Assembly (NCBI GenBank): GCA_019695335.1
Contig: JAIBAF010000008.1
Span: forward strand, 19,048-83,047
Reading direction: 5' to 3'
Origin: a bacterium
GTDB taxonomy: Bacteria; CLD3; SB21
Length of the DNA: 64,000 bases
Shown here: positions 35,861 to 44,342 of the stretch, in pieces
Position numbering within the stretch: the first letter of the stretch is position 1
How the letters are laid out: each line of letters begins with the position of its first letter
Program-made: the position numbers and the translations under genes
The notes under the pieces: model-generated
What the model was told of the DNA's origin: nothing
Database searches by the model: none
Seen by the model: the letters and a program-made list of their open reading frames with translations, nothing else

Positions 35861-36865
35861 TTAGGATAATTTTATTTTTTCACGAATAACTTCATTGATT
35901 TTTTTCTCAACCATTTCCTTGGCTACATGAATAGCACGGTAGAGCGCCTTACCGGAGGAACTGCCGTGGCCGATGATAACGACGCCGTTGACGCCAAGCA
36001 GCGGCACACCGCCGTGCGATTGGTAATCCCAATCGCTCATGCTTTTAGTGAAAAATTCTTTGAATGTCTTTCCGGCTTCAGCTCCGGCTTGCTGGGCAAA
36101 CCCGCCGATTTTTTGCTGCAACACTTTCACGAAACTTTCAGTCATTTTCAAAACGACATTACCGACGAACCCATCGCATACGACAACGTCGGAAGAACCC
36201 ATCAAAATATCGCGTCCCTCAACGTTGCCGGCAAATTCGAATAATTGTTTTTCACGAAACAACTGGTTGGCCTGGATGGTCAGATTGTCGCCTTTGGAAT
36301 CTTCTTCGCCAATGCTCAGAAGTCCGACTTTAGGAGTAGGAATATTCATCATCGCGTGCATGTATATGCTTCCCATCACACCGAATTGCAATAAGTGAAC
36401 AGGTTTTGAATCAACATTTGCGCCGACATCGAGTACCAGACTCTTGCCTTTGATGGTCGGAAAAAAAGCGCCGATGGTTGGACGTTGTACACCTTCGATA
36501 CGACCAAGTCCCATCAACCCGCAAGCCATCACTGCGCCTGTATTGCCCATGCTGACAAACGCATCACCTTCGCCGCGTTTAACCATTTCAATTCCAATAT
36601 GAATCGATGAATGCATTTTTTCACGTAAGGCCGTCGTCGGCGATTCGCACATTCCGATCACTTCATCCGTGTGAACGATATCGATGCTTTTACCGACCAG
36701 ATCATTCCCCTCACAACGGTGGATTTCCTCCATGATCTTTTCCCGATGACCGGTCAGAATAACCTGGTGGCCCTGCGATAGAAATTCCCTCGCGGCTTCC
36801 ACCGCTCCGTCTACGATTTTTTTTGGGGCTTCGTCGCCGCCCATGGCGTCTACTATGATTTTCAT
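35861..36865 (-). CDS. plsX: Phosphate acyltransferase
   Basis: A 334-residue soluble enzyme making acyl-phosphate from acyl-ACP for phospholipid synthesis. It opens with IIVDAMGGDEAPKKIVDGA, the strict family signature, and contains GNTGAVMACGLMGLGRI, PTIKGKSLVLDVGANVD, and the C-terminal GVNGVVIIGHGSSSGKA. It links membrane lipid synthesis to the fab genes that follow. A hairpin (36944-36994) lies between rpmF and this gene. Confidence 0.96.
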   Translation of the reverse strand: MKIIVDAMGGDEAPKKIVDGAVEAAREFLSQGHQVILTGHREKIMEEIHRCEGNDLVGKSIDIVHTDEVIGMCESPTTALREKMHSSIHIGIEMVKRGEGDAFVSMGNTGAVMACGLMGLGRIEGVQRPTIGAFFPTIKGKSLVLDVGANVDSKPVHLLQFGVMGSIYMHAMMNIPTPKVGLLSIGEEDSKGDNLTIQANQLFREKQLFEFAGNVEGRDILMGSSDVVVCDGFVGNVVLKMTESFVKVLQQKIGGFAQQAGAEAGKTFKEFFTKSMSDWDYQSHGGVPLLGVNGVVIIGHGSSSGKALYRAIHVAKEMVEKKINEVIREKIKLS

Positions 36866-36943
36866 CGTTCTCGCTCTTGGGATGATATAAAAGATACCCG
36901 CAACTTATCGCTTTTTACGGGTTTTATCAAACGAAACCTGCAT

Positions 36944-36994
36944 AAAAAACTGTGCCTGTCGGTGTCAGCATCAGTATGATAACAAGGACAGGCA
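36944..36994 (-). terminator. Candidate terminator after rpmF
   Basis: On the minus strand an eight-base stem TGCCTGTC/GACAGGCA (36953-36960 with 36987-36994) encloses a 26-base loop that can pair further, followed by CAG and six T residues. It sits in the 150-base gap between the rpmF stop and plsX start. It may attenuate the operon and raise L32 relative to PlsX; the long loop makes the call moderate. Confidence 0.45.
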
Positions 36995-37015
36995 TTCGTA
37001 AAATTCGACCTGGAA

Positions 37016-37198
37016 CTACGCTTCTTTTGTCAGCGTAACTTGCCGCTGATCATAGTAACCGCAATTAGGACAAACACGGTGAGGTAATTTAGGTTGATGG
37101 CAATTGGCGCAGGCCGATAATCCCGGCGTATCCAATTTCCAATGTGTTCTGCGCTTATCGCGGCGTTGCTTTGAATGTCTGCGTTTTGGATTAGGCAT
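37016..37198 (-). CDS. rpmF: Large ribosomal subunit protein bL32
   Basis: A 60-residue basic ribosomal protein. It begins MPNPKRRHSKQRRDKRRTHW and carries a zinc ribbon formed by Cys30, Cys33, Cys43 and Cys46 (CANC and CPNC). This is the zinc-containing form, not the cysteine-free paralogue some bacteria use under zinc shortage. A strong AGGAGG precedes the ATG. The order DUF177-rpmF-plsX is widely conserved. Confidence 0.97.
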   Translation of the reverse strand: MPNPKRRHSKQRRDKRRTHWKLDTPGLSACANCHQPKLPHRVCPNCGYYDQRQVTLTKEA

Positions 37199-37210
37199 GT
37201 TTCCTCCTGT

Positions 37211-37711
37211 TTATATTTTTTCATTTACAATTTCATCATAATGCCGGCAAAGGCTATCATTCCAATTGACACCGCACTCAGGGCATAGGCCTTTGCAATC
37301 TTCACGGCAAAGCGACTTCGAAGGCATCGCGAGCATTAAGGTATCCATTACATCTTTGTCTAAAACGATATCATTCGTTTGCCGCGTATCGATCGATCGA
37401 ACTTCCGCGTCTTCATCGTCGGTCCGGGTTCGTGATTCCGCAAATACCATTGAAAAGTCACCGGCAATTTCCCGACGAATTTCATCCAAACACCGGTCGC
37501 ATAACAAATGCGCCTGTGACGTAACGCTGAATTTAACGTAATACGTATGACCTGATTTATTAAGAACAACATTCGTTACGACATCCCGGTCGAAAATTTC
37601 ATGACCCTCAAAATCTTTGAGTTCGATCCCAAGTTCAGATCCCGGTATCGCATAATGGAACCGGTGTTCACCGTCGTCTAAACTTAAAATTTTTTCGATC
37701 CGAATCTTCAT
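37211..37711 (-). CDS. yceD: DUF177 (YceD) family protein, 23S rRNA accumulation factor
   Basis: A 166-residue protein of the DUF177 family (PF02620), which is linked to 23S rRNA accumulation in E. coli and is nearly always encoded next to rpmF. The family's cysteine-containing elements are clear: LLCDRCLDEIRREI near residue 93, and CREDCKGLCPECGVNWND near the C-terminus, likely a zinc-binding site. It is first in the operon, 54 bases downstream of the end of a good promoter (37765-37793), and rpmF follows after 12 bases. Confidence 0.9.
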   Translation of the reverse strand: MKIRIEKILSLDDGEHRFHYAIPGSELGIELKDFEGHEIFDRDVVTNVVLNKSGHTYYVKFSVTSQAHLLCDRCLDEIRREIAGDFSMVFAESRTRTDDEDAEVRSIDTRQTNDIVLDKDVMDTLMLAMPSKSLCREDCKGLCPECGVNWNDSLCRHYDEIVNEKI

Positions 37712-37764
37712 TAAGAAGTCGTAAGTTCAATTCGATAAATCATTTATCAAATTTTAAGCCGGTG

Positions 37765-37793
37765 AAGATATATTTTTTTTGTCCGATAGTCAA
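37765..37793 (-). promoter_or_regulatory. Sigma70-like promoter for the DUF177-rpmF-plsX-fab operon
   Basis: On the minus strand TTGACT (37788-37793) and TATCTT (37765-37770) are exactly 17 bases apart. Transcription would start near 37757, leaving a leader of about 46 bases. The spacer ends in eight A residues and TA, and the region C-A8-TATAT-CTTC is nearly the same as in the arginase promoter. The rest of the 247-base divergent gap (37712-37958) towards the S46 peptidase gene shows only a weak TTGACC (37890-37895) on the plus strand. Confidence 0.55.
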
Positions 37794-37958
37794 GCTTAAA
37801 TTCGACCTTTTGAAGGCCGGCAAATGCCTAAAAAAAATCATTCTTTATCAAGTATTTTTAAGTAAAACCCACCAGATTTACACGAAAGTTTGACCTTGCC
37901 CTCAAAATTTTAAATGCCTATTTTTCGGCGCTTTAATACATCAACTTACAGGTGAAAT

Positions 37959-40028
37959 ATGATTCGGAAAATACTGTTCCTTACGCTGGTGCTATCCTTT
38001 CAATCGGTTTTTGCTGATGAAGGCATGTGGACATATGACAATTTGCCATTCAAAATTCTCAAAGAGAAATACGGGTTTGAACCTACTCAGGAATGGATTG
38101 ATCATTTGCGGCTTTCAAGTGTTAGATTTAATGACGGTGGATCGGGTTCATTCGTAAGTTCCAACGGATTGGTCATGACCAACCAGCATGTTGTGCGCGG
38201 GCAACTTCAGAAATTACTGACAGCCGATCGCGATTTACTGCGCGACGGTTTTTTGGCCACTTCACAGGCGGATGAATTGAAATGCCCTGATCTTGAGCTG
38301 AACGTTCTCGTAACGATGGAAAATGTTACTGCAAGAATTCAGGGCGCGGCCAAACCGGGCATGAAAGAGCAAGAAGCGCTTACAGCACGTGCCGTTGAAA
38401 TGGCGGCCATTCAAAAAGAAAGCTTTGAATCCACCGGATTGCGTTCCGATGTTGTAACTTTGTATCATGGCGGTGAATATTGGCTCTACCGATATAAAAA
38501 ATATACCGACGTTCGGCTCGTCTTTGCACCCGAACAGCAGGTAGCGTTTTATGGAAGTTTATGGGACAATTTTGCGTATCCCCGCTACGAAATCGATTTT
38601 GCTTTCGTACGAGTTTATGAAAACGATAAGCCTGCTCAAAGCACCCATTACTTACGTTGGAACAGTGCCGGAGCAAAAGAAGATGAATTAGTATTTATTT
38701 CCGGACATCCCGGAAAAACAGAGAGGCTTTTGACGGTAGCACAAATCATTACCCGGCGCGATCTGGAATATCCGGCCGACCTGAAAATTGCCCGCCGCCG
38801 TCTCGAAGTATTTAAGCAATACGCCAGTTTAGGTAAAGCGGAAGCCAGCCAAGTTATCAATGCTATTGCCGGTACCGAAAACGTTATAGAAGCCGACAGT
38901 GGTGCCTATCAAGGATTATTAAATTCCACCTTGTTTAATAAAAAAGTTGCCGAAGAAACCGACTTCCGCAACCGTATCGATTCAAAATCGGAATGGAAAA
39001 AAAATTACGCATCCGCTTGGACCGATATGGCCAACGTGCAAAAAAAATACGCCGAGATATTCAAACCGTTTAAATACCGCCGAATTCCTACACGTACGTT
39101 AGCTGACAAGGCCTTGTCCATCATCAAATATAGTGAAGAAATACAAAAATTGGACGACGTACGTAATTACGGCTTTCATAACGATCAACTCGAATCATTT
39201 AAGTTTCAGATGTTATCGCCGGTTCCTTTTTATTTACCTCTTGAAGAACGGCTACTGGCCGCATGGCTTCAATTGACTTTGGAGGAATTGGGTGCCAACG
39301 ATCCATTTGTGAAGACAGCGTTGAACGGGCGTTCGCCGGACGACGTAGCCCGAGATATTTTCTCAAAAACCAAGCTCAACGACGTTCAAGTTCGTAAAAG
39401 CCTGATCGAAGGCGGCACTGATGCCATTCAAAAATCCGACGATGCATTGATCGTGTTTGTTCGTAAACTTTACCCTGTTATTCACGAGATTCAAACAACG
39501 TATGCGGAAAAAGTTCAAAGCGTCGAATCAGCCGCGTCTCAAAAAATCGGTAAGGCACGTTTTGAAGTGTACGGAAAAAATGTATATCCGGACGCTACAT
39601 TTACGTTGCGCCTCACTTTCGGTATTGTCAAAGGTTATCCGATGAACGGAACTTTGGCTGCTCCAATGACGACCTATTACGGGTGGTACGATCGTTCCCT
39701 CGGCTTTGGACAGAAGCCGCCGTTCAATTTGCCTCAACGTTATTGGGATCGCAAAAATAAACTCGATTTGTCGACCCCTTTAAACTTTGTGAGTTCGTGT
39801 GACATCATTGGCGGCAACTCGGGCTCGCCCGTTGTCAATGTCAAAGGCGAAGTTGTCGGAATCGTGCATGACGGTAATAACGAAGGCCTCGTCGGTAATT
39901 TTATTTGCAATGACGAATCAGGAAGAGCGATCGCTAATCACGCCGGCGGTATTATTGCGGCGTTGAGGGTTTTGTACGACGCCGGACGCATCGCCGACGA
40001 ACTGGAGAATAGTCATGACACAAAATAA
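37959..40028 (+). CDS. S46 family dipeptidyl-peptidase (DPP7/DPP11-like)
   Basis: A 689-residue exported serine peptidase. After the signal peptide (MIRKILFLTLVLSFQSVFA) comes GMWTYDNLP, the standard start of S46 enzymes. The chymotrypsin-like catalytic residues are His77 in NGLVMTNQHVV and Ser621 in GGNSGSPVVN; the Asp is probably in FAYPRYEIDFAFVRVY. S46 enzymes release dipeptides from N-termini in the periplasm or at the outer membrane and feed peptide uptake. Where DPP11 has an arginine that binds acidic side chains, this protein reads ANHAGGI, so a DPP7-like preference for hydrophobic residues seems more likely (inference). The downstream CPBP gene overlaps by 14 bases. S46 peptidases are common in Bacteroidota and relatives. 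Confidence 0.93.
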   Translation: MIRKILFLTLVLSFQSVFADEGMWTYDNLPFKILKEKYGFEPTQEWIDHLRLSSVRFNDGGSGSFVSSNGLVMTNQHVVRGQLQKLLTADRDLLRDGFLATSQADELKCPDLELNVLVTMENVTARIQGAAKPGMKEQEALTARAVEMAAIQKESFESTGLRSDVVTLYHGGEYWLYRYKKYTDVRLVFAPEQQVAFYGSLWDNFAYPRYEIDFAFVRVYENDKPAQSTHYLRWNSAGAKEDELVFISGHPGKTERLLTVAQIITRRDLEYPADLKIARRRLEVFKQYASLGKAEASQVINAIAGTENVIEADSGAYQGLLNSTLFNKKVAEETDFRNRIDSKSEWKKNYASAWTDMANVQKKYAEIFKPFKYRRIPTRTLADKALSIIKYSEEIQKLDDVRNYGFHNDQLESFKFQMLSPVPFYLPLEERLLAAWLQLTLEELGANDPFVKTALNGRSPDDVARDIFSKTKLNDVQVRKSLIEGGTDAIQKSDDALIVFVRKLYPVIHEIQTTYAEKVQSVESAASQKIGKARFEVYGKNVYPDATFTLRLTFGIVKGYPMNGTLAAPMTTYYGWYDRSLGFGQKPPFNLPQRYWDRKNKLDLSTPLNFVSSCDIIGGNSGSPVVNVKGEVVGIVHDGNNEGLVGNFICNDESGRAIANHAGGIIAALRVLYDAGRIADELENSHDTK

Positions 40029-40926
40029 CATGCAGGAATTTGCCGCACACGATGCCACTCCTTTCAGTTTGAAATCGTCGGTTATTTTACTGATCGTAGG
40101 CGTAGGCTTCGGTTATATGGTTACATCGATGTTTGCTGCGGCCAGTTTTGCCGTATCCTATTTCGCCAAATTAGCGTGGCTTGGAAATTTCATTTCTAAA
40201 TTCGGACTTTTGACCGGAACATTGGCTTTTATTCTTCCCGCTTTTTTCTATATGAAACGTCAGCGAAAATTATTGGCGCCAACGTTTCGCATGAACGCTA
40301 TTTCTGCAAATGTTCTTTTGTCTACATTGATTTTTTCATTGGGATTATTTGTTGCAACGGATGCGATCGACCGTATCATTGCGCCGATGATCAATGGATT
40401 TCTTGATCGGACAATCGGCACGTTATCGCCGGAATTGATGTCAGACCACATTCTGAAAAGACTGATGGAAGAATTCCAAATTTACGATTGGATAAACGGA
40501 ATGCTGCTGATCTTAGCCGCCGTGCTCGCGGCAGGATTTGCCGAGGAGATGTTGATGCGCGGCATGTTTCAAGGCGCTTTGGAAAAAAAATATTCGGCAA
40601 TGACGGCCATTATTATTTCCAGCCTTGTTTTTTCAATGATTCATCTTAACCCGTGGGGCGGCATTCAGATTTTTGTTATTGCATTATTTTTGGGAATTGT
40701 CGCGTGGCGGACGAACAGCATTATCCCGACGATTATTATGCATGGAATGAATAACGGGTCAGTCATTCTATTCAATAATCTCGAGCCGGAAACCATTGCG
40801 TGGTACGGAGATACGACTCACATGGAAACAACCGTAGTTATCGTCGGATTATTATTGGCTTTGGTAGGTTTGGTTGGAATATTTCTCTTCACGAAAAAAC
40901 CAGAACAGTCAATAGCAAGTAAGTGA
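40015..40926 (+). CDS. CPBP family intramembrane metalloprotease
   Basis: A 303-residue membrane protein with about eight helices. The Rce1/CAAX-protease motifs are visible: AEEMLMRG (Glu177, Glu178, Arg182), FSMIHLNPW (His210) and MHGMNN (His243, Asn247). Bacterial CPBP proteins are putative membrane proteases or bacteriocin-immunity proteins, usually with unknown substrates. Its ATG overlaps the end of the S46 peptidase gene by 14 bases, with GGAG just upstream, so the two are translationally coupled. A link to peptide metabolism or to processing of exported proteins is inference only. Confidence 0.88.
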   Translation: MTQNNMQEFAAHDATPFSLKSSVILLIVGVGFGYMVTSMFAAASFAVSYFAKLAWLGNFISKFGLLTGTLAFILPAFFYMKRQRKLLAPTFRMNAISANVLLSTLIFSLGLFVATDAIDRIIAPMINGFLDRTIGTLSPELMSDHILKRLMEEFQIYDWINGMLLILAAVLAAGFAEEMLMRGMFQGALEKKYSAMTAIIISSLVFSMIHLNPWGGIQIFVIALFLGIVAWRTNSIIPTIIMHGMNNGSVILFNNLEPETIAWYGDTTHMETTVVIVGLLLALVGLVGIFLFTKKPEQSIASK

Positions 40927-40942
40927 CACTCCCAACTATTTA

Positions 40943-41815
40943 CTATTCACTTTTTCTTGCATCCTCACCCCAACGCAATTTCGCTCGCAGTACTTCAAAA
41001 AAAGTTCGCTCGCCTAAGCGGATGAGATGAACTTTATGCGCAGCCTCCCGAATCGTGACGATCGTTCCTTCGTCAATTTCCGCTTCTTCCTGCCCATCGG
41101 CAGAAAAAAGCGCCGTATAGCCTTTTTCCACATGGAGTGTAATGACTTGATCGGAATTAATGACCAATGGACGTACTGTCAGCGTATGCGGACACAGTGG
41201 ATTGATAATAAAAGCCTGCAAAGTCGGACTCAGAATCGGGCCATTGGATGAAAGCGAATACGCAGTCGATCCGGTGGGAGAAGAAACAATCAGGCCGTCG
41301 GCTGTATAGGTATTCAAAAATTCTCCATTCACTTCTGCACGAATTCTGATCACGCGGGCAGCGTCGCGGCGAACAATGACGAAGTCATTCAATGCAAAAT
41401 CTTTGCGCAACGGATCACCCCAACTGGCTTCCAGTACCATGCGTTCTTCGGTTTGATAATCTCCGTGTTGAATTTTTTCAACCGTATGATACAATTCTGT
41501 GACCTCAACTTCCGTTAAAAATCCCAGTTTGCCGATATTCACTCCCAAAATAGGTTTCTGCAAAACCCCCACAGCCCGCGCGGTTGAAAGCAATGTTCCG
41601 TCGCCGCCGAATGACAGGACACAATCAACGTCGCGAACTAAAGTATCCAAATCCAAATATTCATTCATGCGCGGCCATGAAAATTCAGCAAAAGCGGCCT
41701 GAGCTTCAGTATTGATCACAAAGTCGATTTTTTTGGATTGCAATTCTTTTAAAAACGGATGCAACAATCCGAAAACATGACCTTTGTCGATATTGATGAC
41801 AATTCCAAATCGCAT
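40943..41815 (-). CDS. nadK: NAD kinase
   Basis: A 290-residue cytoplasmic enzyme phosphorylating NAD to NADP. It has the phosphate-binding SFGGDGTLLSTAR (GGDGT at 70-74), ALNDFVIVRRDAARV, and the NAD-site signature DGLIVSSPTGSTAYSLS followed by GGPI-like NGPILSP. The start ATG at 41815 is preceded by AAAGGA. It is convergent with the CPBP gene (16-base gap) and is downstream of a BatD-like gene on the same strand with a 65-base gap. Confidence 0.95.
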   Translation of the reverse strand: MRFGIVINIDKGHVFGLLHPFLKELQSKKIDFVINTEAQAAFAEFSWPRMNEYLDLDTLVRDVDCVLSFGGDGTLLSTARAVGVLQKPILGVNIGKLGFLTEVEVTELYHTVEKIQHGDYQTEERMVLEASWGDPLRKDFALNDFVIVRRDAARVIRIRAEVNGEFLNTYTADGLIVSSPTGSTAYSLSSNGPILSPTLQAFIINPLCPHTLTVRPLVINSDQVITLHVEKGYTALFSADGQEEAEIDEGTIVTIREAAHKVHLIRLGERTFFEVLRAKLRWGEDARKSE

Positions 41816-41880
41816 AATCCTATTCCTTTAAAACATGTCTTAGTGAATTATGATTTTCGCTTGCTTTGAAGTCATGTTTT

Positions 41881-42837
41881 CTAATTTTTTTCTACAACGT
41901 TAAGTGGCGTGTCTAAATTAGCCATATTGATCCTAACCAGGTCGTATGCCTGATCGAAGACTTCTTTACACTCATGCTGCGATGCCTGATATTTTGCAAA
42001 TTTAACAAGGTCGCATACTTCTAAGAATCTTCTCAACAGCGCCGAGTAATTATCATCTCTCAACCGCCTGCGGCGAAATTCAGTAATCAATTCGGACGTG
42101 GGCAATTCCAACGCCGGCATCTGAAATTTTTGTTCGATATATAATCGGATAATATTCGACACTTCAATATGGAATATCTTGAATTCACCTCTTTCAATCC
42201 ATTGTTTTTGACGAACAGCATCCAAGTTCTCGATAGCAATTTCTTCAGGCGAACGCAACGGCACCGGCGATATGTATTGGCCATGTTGATTTTTTTTAGT
42301 CTGGTAGCGTTTGTATAATCGATAGGCTCCGTACACGATCAATGTGAGAATCAACAGTAATCCCACGCCTATCAAAACCAGCATTGTCCAGTTAATCTTT
42401 CCGGCAATCAAAGGTTTTTCAGGACGAATATCTTTGATCGCCGTATCCAGAACGCTGGTTACAAAAACCAACTTCGGTTGTCCTTCGGCTGACAGCGTAT
42501 CTCCACCCAATAGGAAAGCAATTTTCGGCGCACGAATAATGAACGTATCAACACTGAATGTCGTAATGGTGTATTCTGTTTTTTCGCTAATCAACGCGCC
42601 TTGATCGGCGGGTTGATGTTTTTGAACCTGCACGATTTCGAATTGCGTCAAATCCGTTATGGCTTCACCCAACAGCGTGATATTCTTCGGATGCTCCGTC
42701 GTGATACTATAGACAATGCGCTCACCGATGCCGATGCTGTCGCGATCAACATCAACTTTGACTGTAACTGTCTGCGCCGCCAATGACAACGGCAACCAAA
42801 GACAAACACCACTCCACCATCGTTTCATATCTGGCAT
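41881..42837 (-). CDS. BatD/DUF4381-like single-pass membrane protein
   Basis: A 318-residue protein with an N-terminal signal peptide (MKRWWSGVCLWLPLSLAAQ from the fourth codon), a periplasmic beta-rich domain (DRDSIGIGERIVYSITTEHP, typical of BatD oxygen-tolerance proteins), one membrane helix at about 150-173 and a cytoplasmic helical tail (FHIEVSNIIRLYIEQKF, then LPTSELITEF and ALLRRFLEVCDLVKFAKYQ) resembling DUF4381. Such proteins normally sit in MoxR-BatA-BatB operons, but none of those partners is beside this gene. Function here is unknown. Start at 42837 or 42828 is not decided by a ribosome site. Confidence 0.65.
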   Translation of the reverse strand: MPDMKRWWSGVCLWLPLSLAAQTVTVKVDVDRDSIGIGERIVYSITTEHPKNITLLGEAITDLTQFEIVQVQKHQPADQGALISEKTEYTITTFSVDTFIIRAPKIAFLLGGDTLSAEGQPKLVFVTSVLDTAIKDIRPEKPLIAGKINWTMLVLIGVGLLLILTLIVYGAYRLYKRYQTKKNQHGQYISPVPLRSPEEIAIENLDAVRQKQWIERGEFKIFHIEVSNIIRLYIEQKFQMPALELPTSELITEFRRRRLRDDNYSALLRRFLEVCDLVKFAKYQASQHECKEVFDQAYDLVRINMANLDTPLNVVEKN

Positions 42838-43103
42838 TTTTAATTAAAAAACGTGGTGAAATCTATCAAAAAATAGATTAAACTGCAATAAGACTCCAAT
42901 TACAATTGTTATCATGGGGCCAACAAATTCTTTACCAACAATACCTCAAGAAAGGAACCATCGGTTTCTCTATTTTTTAATTTTTTTTTCAATCGCGATC
43001 GTGATCTTTTTTTACAAAATCGATTATCAGGATTTCGAATTTCGTAATGCTGTTTTAGTCGGTATAAACACGATCTATTCATCAACATCGAGGAGGAAGA
43101 AAT
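42838..43103. other. Divergent intergenic region with a possible small membrane ORF
   Basis: This AT-rich gap separates the BatD-like gene from the lipoprotein gene. A plus-strand frame from ATG 42914 could encode a peptide with a cytoplasmic-looking tail and one hydrophobic helix (YFLIFFSIAIVIFFYKI), but it has no ribosome site and runs 119 bases into the lipoprotein gene in another frame, so I do not call it a gene. The lipoprotein gene itself has a very strong GAGGAGGAAG just before 43104. I see no clear promoter. Confidence 0.4.
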
Positions 43104-44093
43104 ATGCGAAAGTTAATGTATTACTTTACAGTTTTTTTTATGGGGATCTGCTTCTTATTAACAGCCTGTTCAGGCGAAGAAAATACAGATCCAAGATCAG
43201 ATCCAGGAGCAGCTATCAATAGTTCATTATTATCAACGACCAATGTTAGTTCAGCCGTTGTCAATGGAAATTCTGTAATAATATCAGCCACTTTTAATAA
43301 TGATTGTGGTGAGGGAGGGGGAGGAGCTAGTAAATCAAATGGCTCTATATACTACATTCATATGGATATTAGGAGAATTTCGCCGCCATGGGACAACGGT
43401 TATGTAATAGCAGGCACCCCTTATAAAGAACATCTGGACAAATATTATGGAGTTGATCATCGAAATACTTGGCTGGGTGGACGGATCGGAGATGGCGAAT
43501 GCGACACAATTTCAGTATCCTATTCTCTGCCTATATCCTCTTCACAAAACTTAGGTCAGGTTTCGGATACTGATAATAGTGATGCTATGAATTCTCTCTA
43601 TAGTATGGCGGCTTATACTTATGATGGACATGGGAGCTATCCAGGATTCGAACCTGGAAGTTATGAAGTCGCTATTTATCGGGTTTTAACCGCAGAACAA
43701 ATACAACAACCTCTTGAACCACCCGTATGTTCTGCAACTTTTGAAATACCGCCCCCTCTACCTGTATTTTTGATTTCAGGATGTCCAACTGTTTCACCGG
43801 GTACATTGCCGCCTACTTATTCAGGATTTTGTGACTATAATCCCTTAGTAGATGGTGCAGATCCGGTAATTGCAGGTTATTCGGTATGTATGAGTTATCA
43901 GGCTGTCGGTACAAACTCCAATGTTGATGTTTTTATTTACAGTAATTGTTCATCTTCAGCTTGGGGAAAAATTGCCGTAAATCGGAAATATGGTATTTGG
44001 CCAACAGGCCAAGTAATCTGGACGGCAACATTCACTAAAGGAGTGCAAAGTTATACCGTGACAAAGACAGTTCAATGTAGTGTTAATGAATAA
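43104..44093 (+). CDS. Putative lipoprotein of unknown function
   Basis: I do not recognise this 329-residue protein. It begins with a lipoprotein signal peptide: MRKLMYYFTVFFMGICFLLT followed by A and Cys22 in a LTAC lipobox, then SGEENTDPRSDPG, so it should be lipid-anchored in the periplasm or outer membrane. The body is rich in Ser, Thr, Tyr, Gly and Pro with a DCGEGGGGA loop and several cysteines, looking like beta-sandwich modules: one up to about residue 215 (ending ATFEIPPPLP) and a second to the end (QVIWTATFTKGVQSY). A very strong GAGGAGG ribosome site supports the start. It stands alone between two ~250-base gaps and ends before a perfect palindrome. It may be an accessory or lineage-specific gene. 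Confidence 0.7.
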   Translation: MRKLMYYFTVFFMGICFLLTACSGEENTDPRSDPGAAINSSLLSTTNVSSAVVNGNSVIISATFNNDCGEGGGGASKSNGSIYYIHMDIRRISPPWDNGYVIAGTPYKEHLDKYYGVDHRNTWLGGRIGDGECDTISVSYSLPISSSQNLGQVSDTDNSDAMNSLYSMAAYTYDGHGSYPGFEPGSYEVAIYRVLTAEQIQQPLEPPVCSATFEIPPPLPVFLISGCPTVSPGTLPPTYSGFCDYNPLVDGADPVIAGYSVCMSYQAVGTNSNVDVFIYSNCSSSAWGKIAVNRKYGIWPTGQVIWTATFTKGVQSYTVTKTVQCSVNE

Positions 44094-44179
44094 TGCATTT
44101 TCGAGGTAACCAACATACTACTATGGATGCACTGGAATCAAATTCTACCTATGAAAGAAAATTAATGAATACAATTTTT

Positions 44180-44203
44180 CCCGTTCATCAATTGATGAAC
44201 GGG
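44180..44203. terminator. Perfect 24-base palindrome, probable bidirectional terminator
   Basis: The arms CCCGTTCATCAA and its exact complement meet with no spacer; in RNA the central bases would form a small loop on a roughly ten-base stem. It is preceded by ATTTTT on one side and followed by ATTTT on the other, so it could end transcription weakly in both directions. It lies 87 bases after the lipoprotein stop in the 249-base gap before the ClC gene. A protein-binding site is the alternative. The rest of this gap (44094-44342) shows nothing else firm. Confidence 0.45.
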
Positions 44204-44342
44204 ATTTTGGGCCGCCTAAATGGGTAAAGAATTATACGCCTATGTTAAACCTGATAAGGGTTACAGGCTTTAAGTTTTTTTTCAAATGATTCTTTAAAAT
44301 AATGATTGCATCGAACTGATTTTTTTTCTATTAGTAATAAAC

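Noticed and set aside
40927..40950. Hairpin between the convergent CPBP and nadK genes
   Set aside because: The arms (AAGTGA with TTCACTT) are short, the loop is about 20 bases and part of it is coding, so chance is a sufficient explanation.
42914..43222. Possible 102-residue small membrane protein on the plus strand
   Set aside because: It has one good hydrophobic helix but no ribosome site, and it overlaps by 119 bases the lipoprotein gene, which has a strong ribosome site and lipobox.
43641..43657. tRNA T-arm-like sequence (CCAGG stem, TTCGAAT loop, on the minus strand)
   Set aside because: Only the T-arm shape and a possible acceptor 3' strand are present; no matching acceptor 5' strand, D-arm or anticodon arm is found upstream on that strand, and the stretch is coding sequence of the lipoprotein.
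44250..44285. Possible second terminator in front of the ClC gene (CCTG/CAGG followed by a T run)
   Set aside because: The stem has only four base pairs, too weak to support a terminator call.
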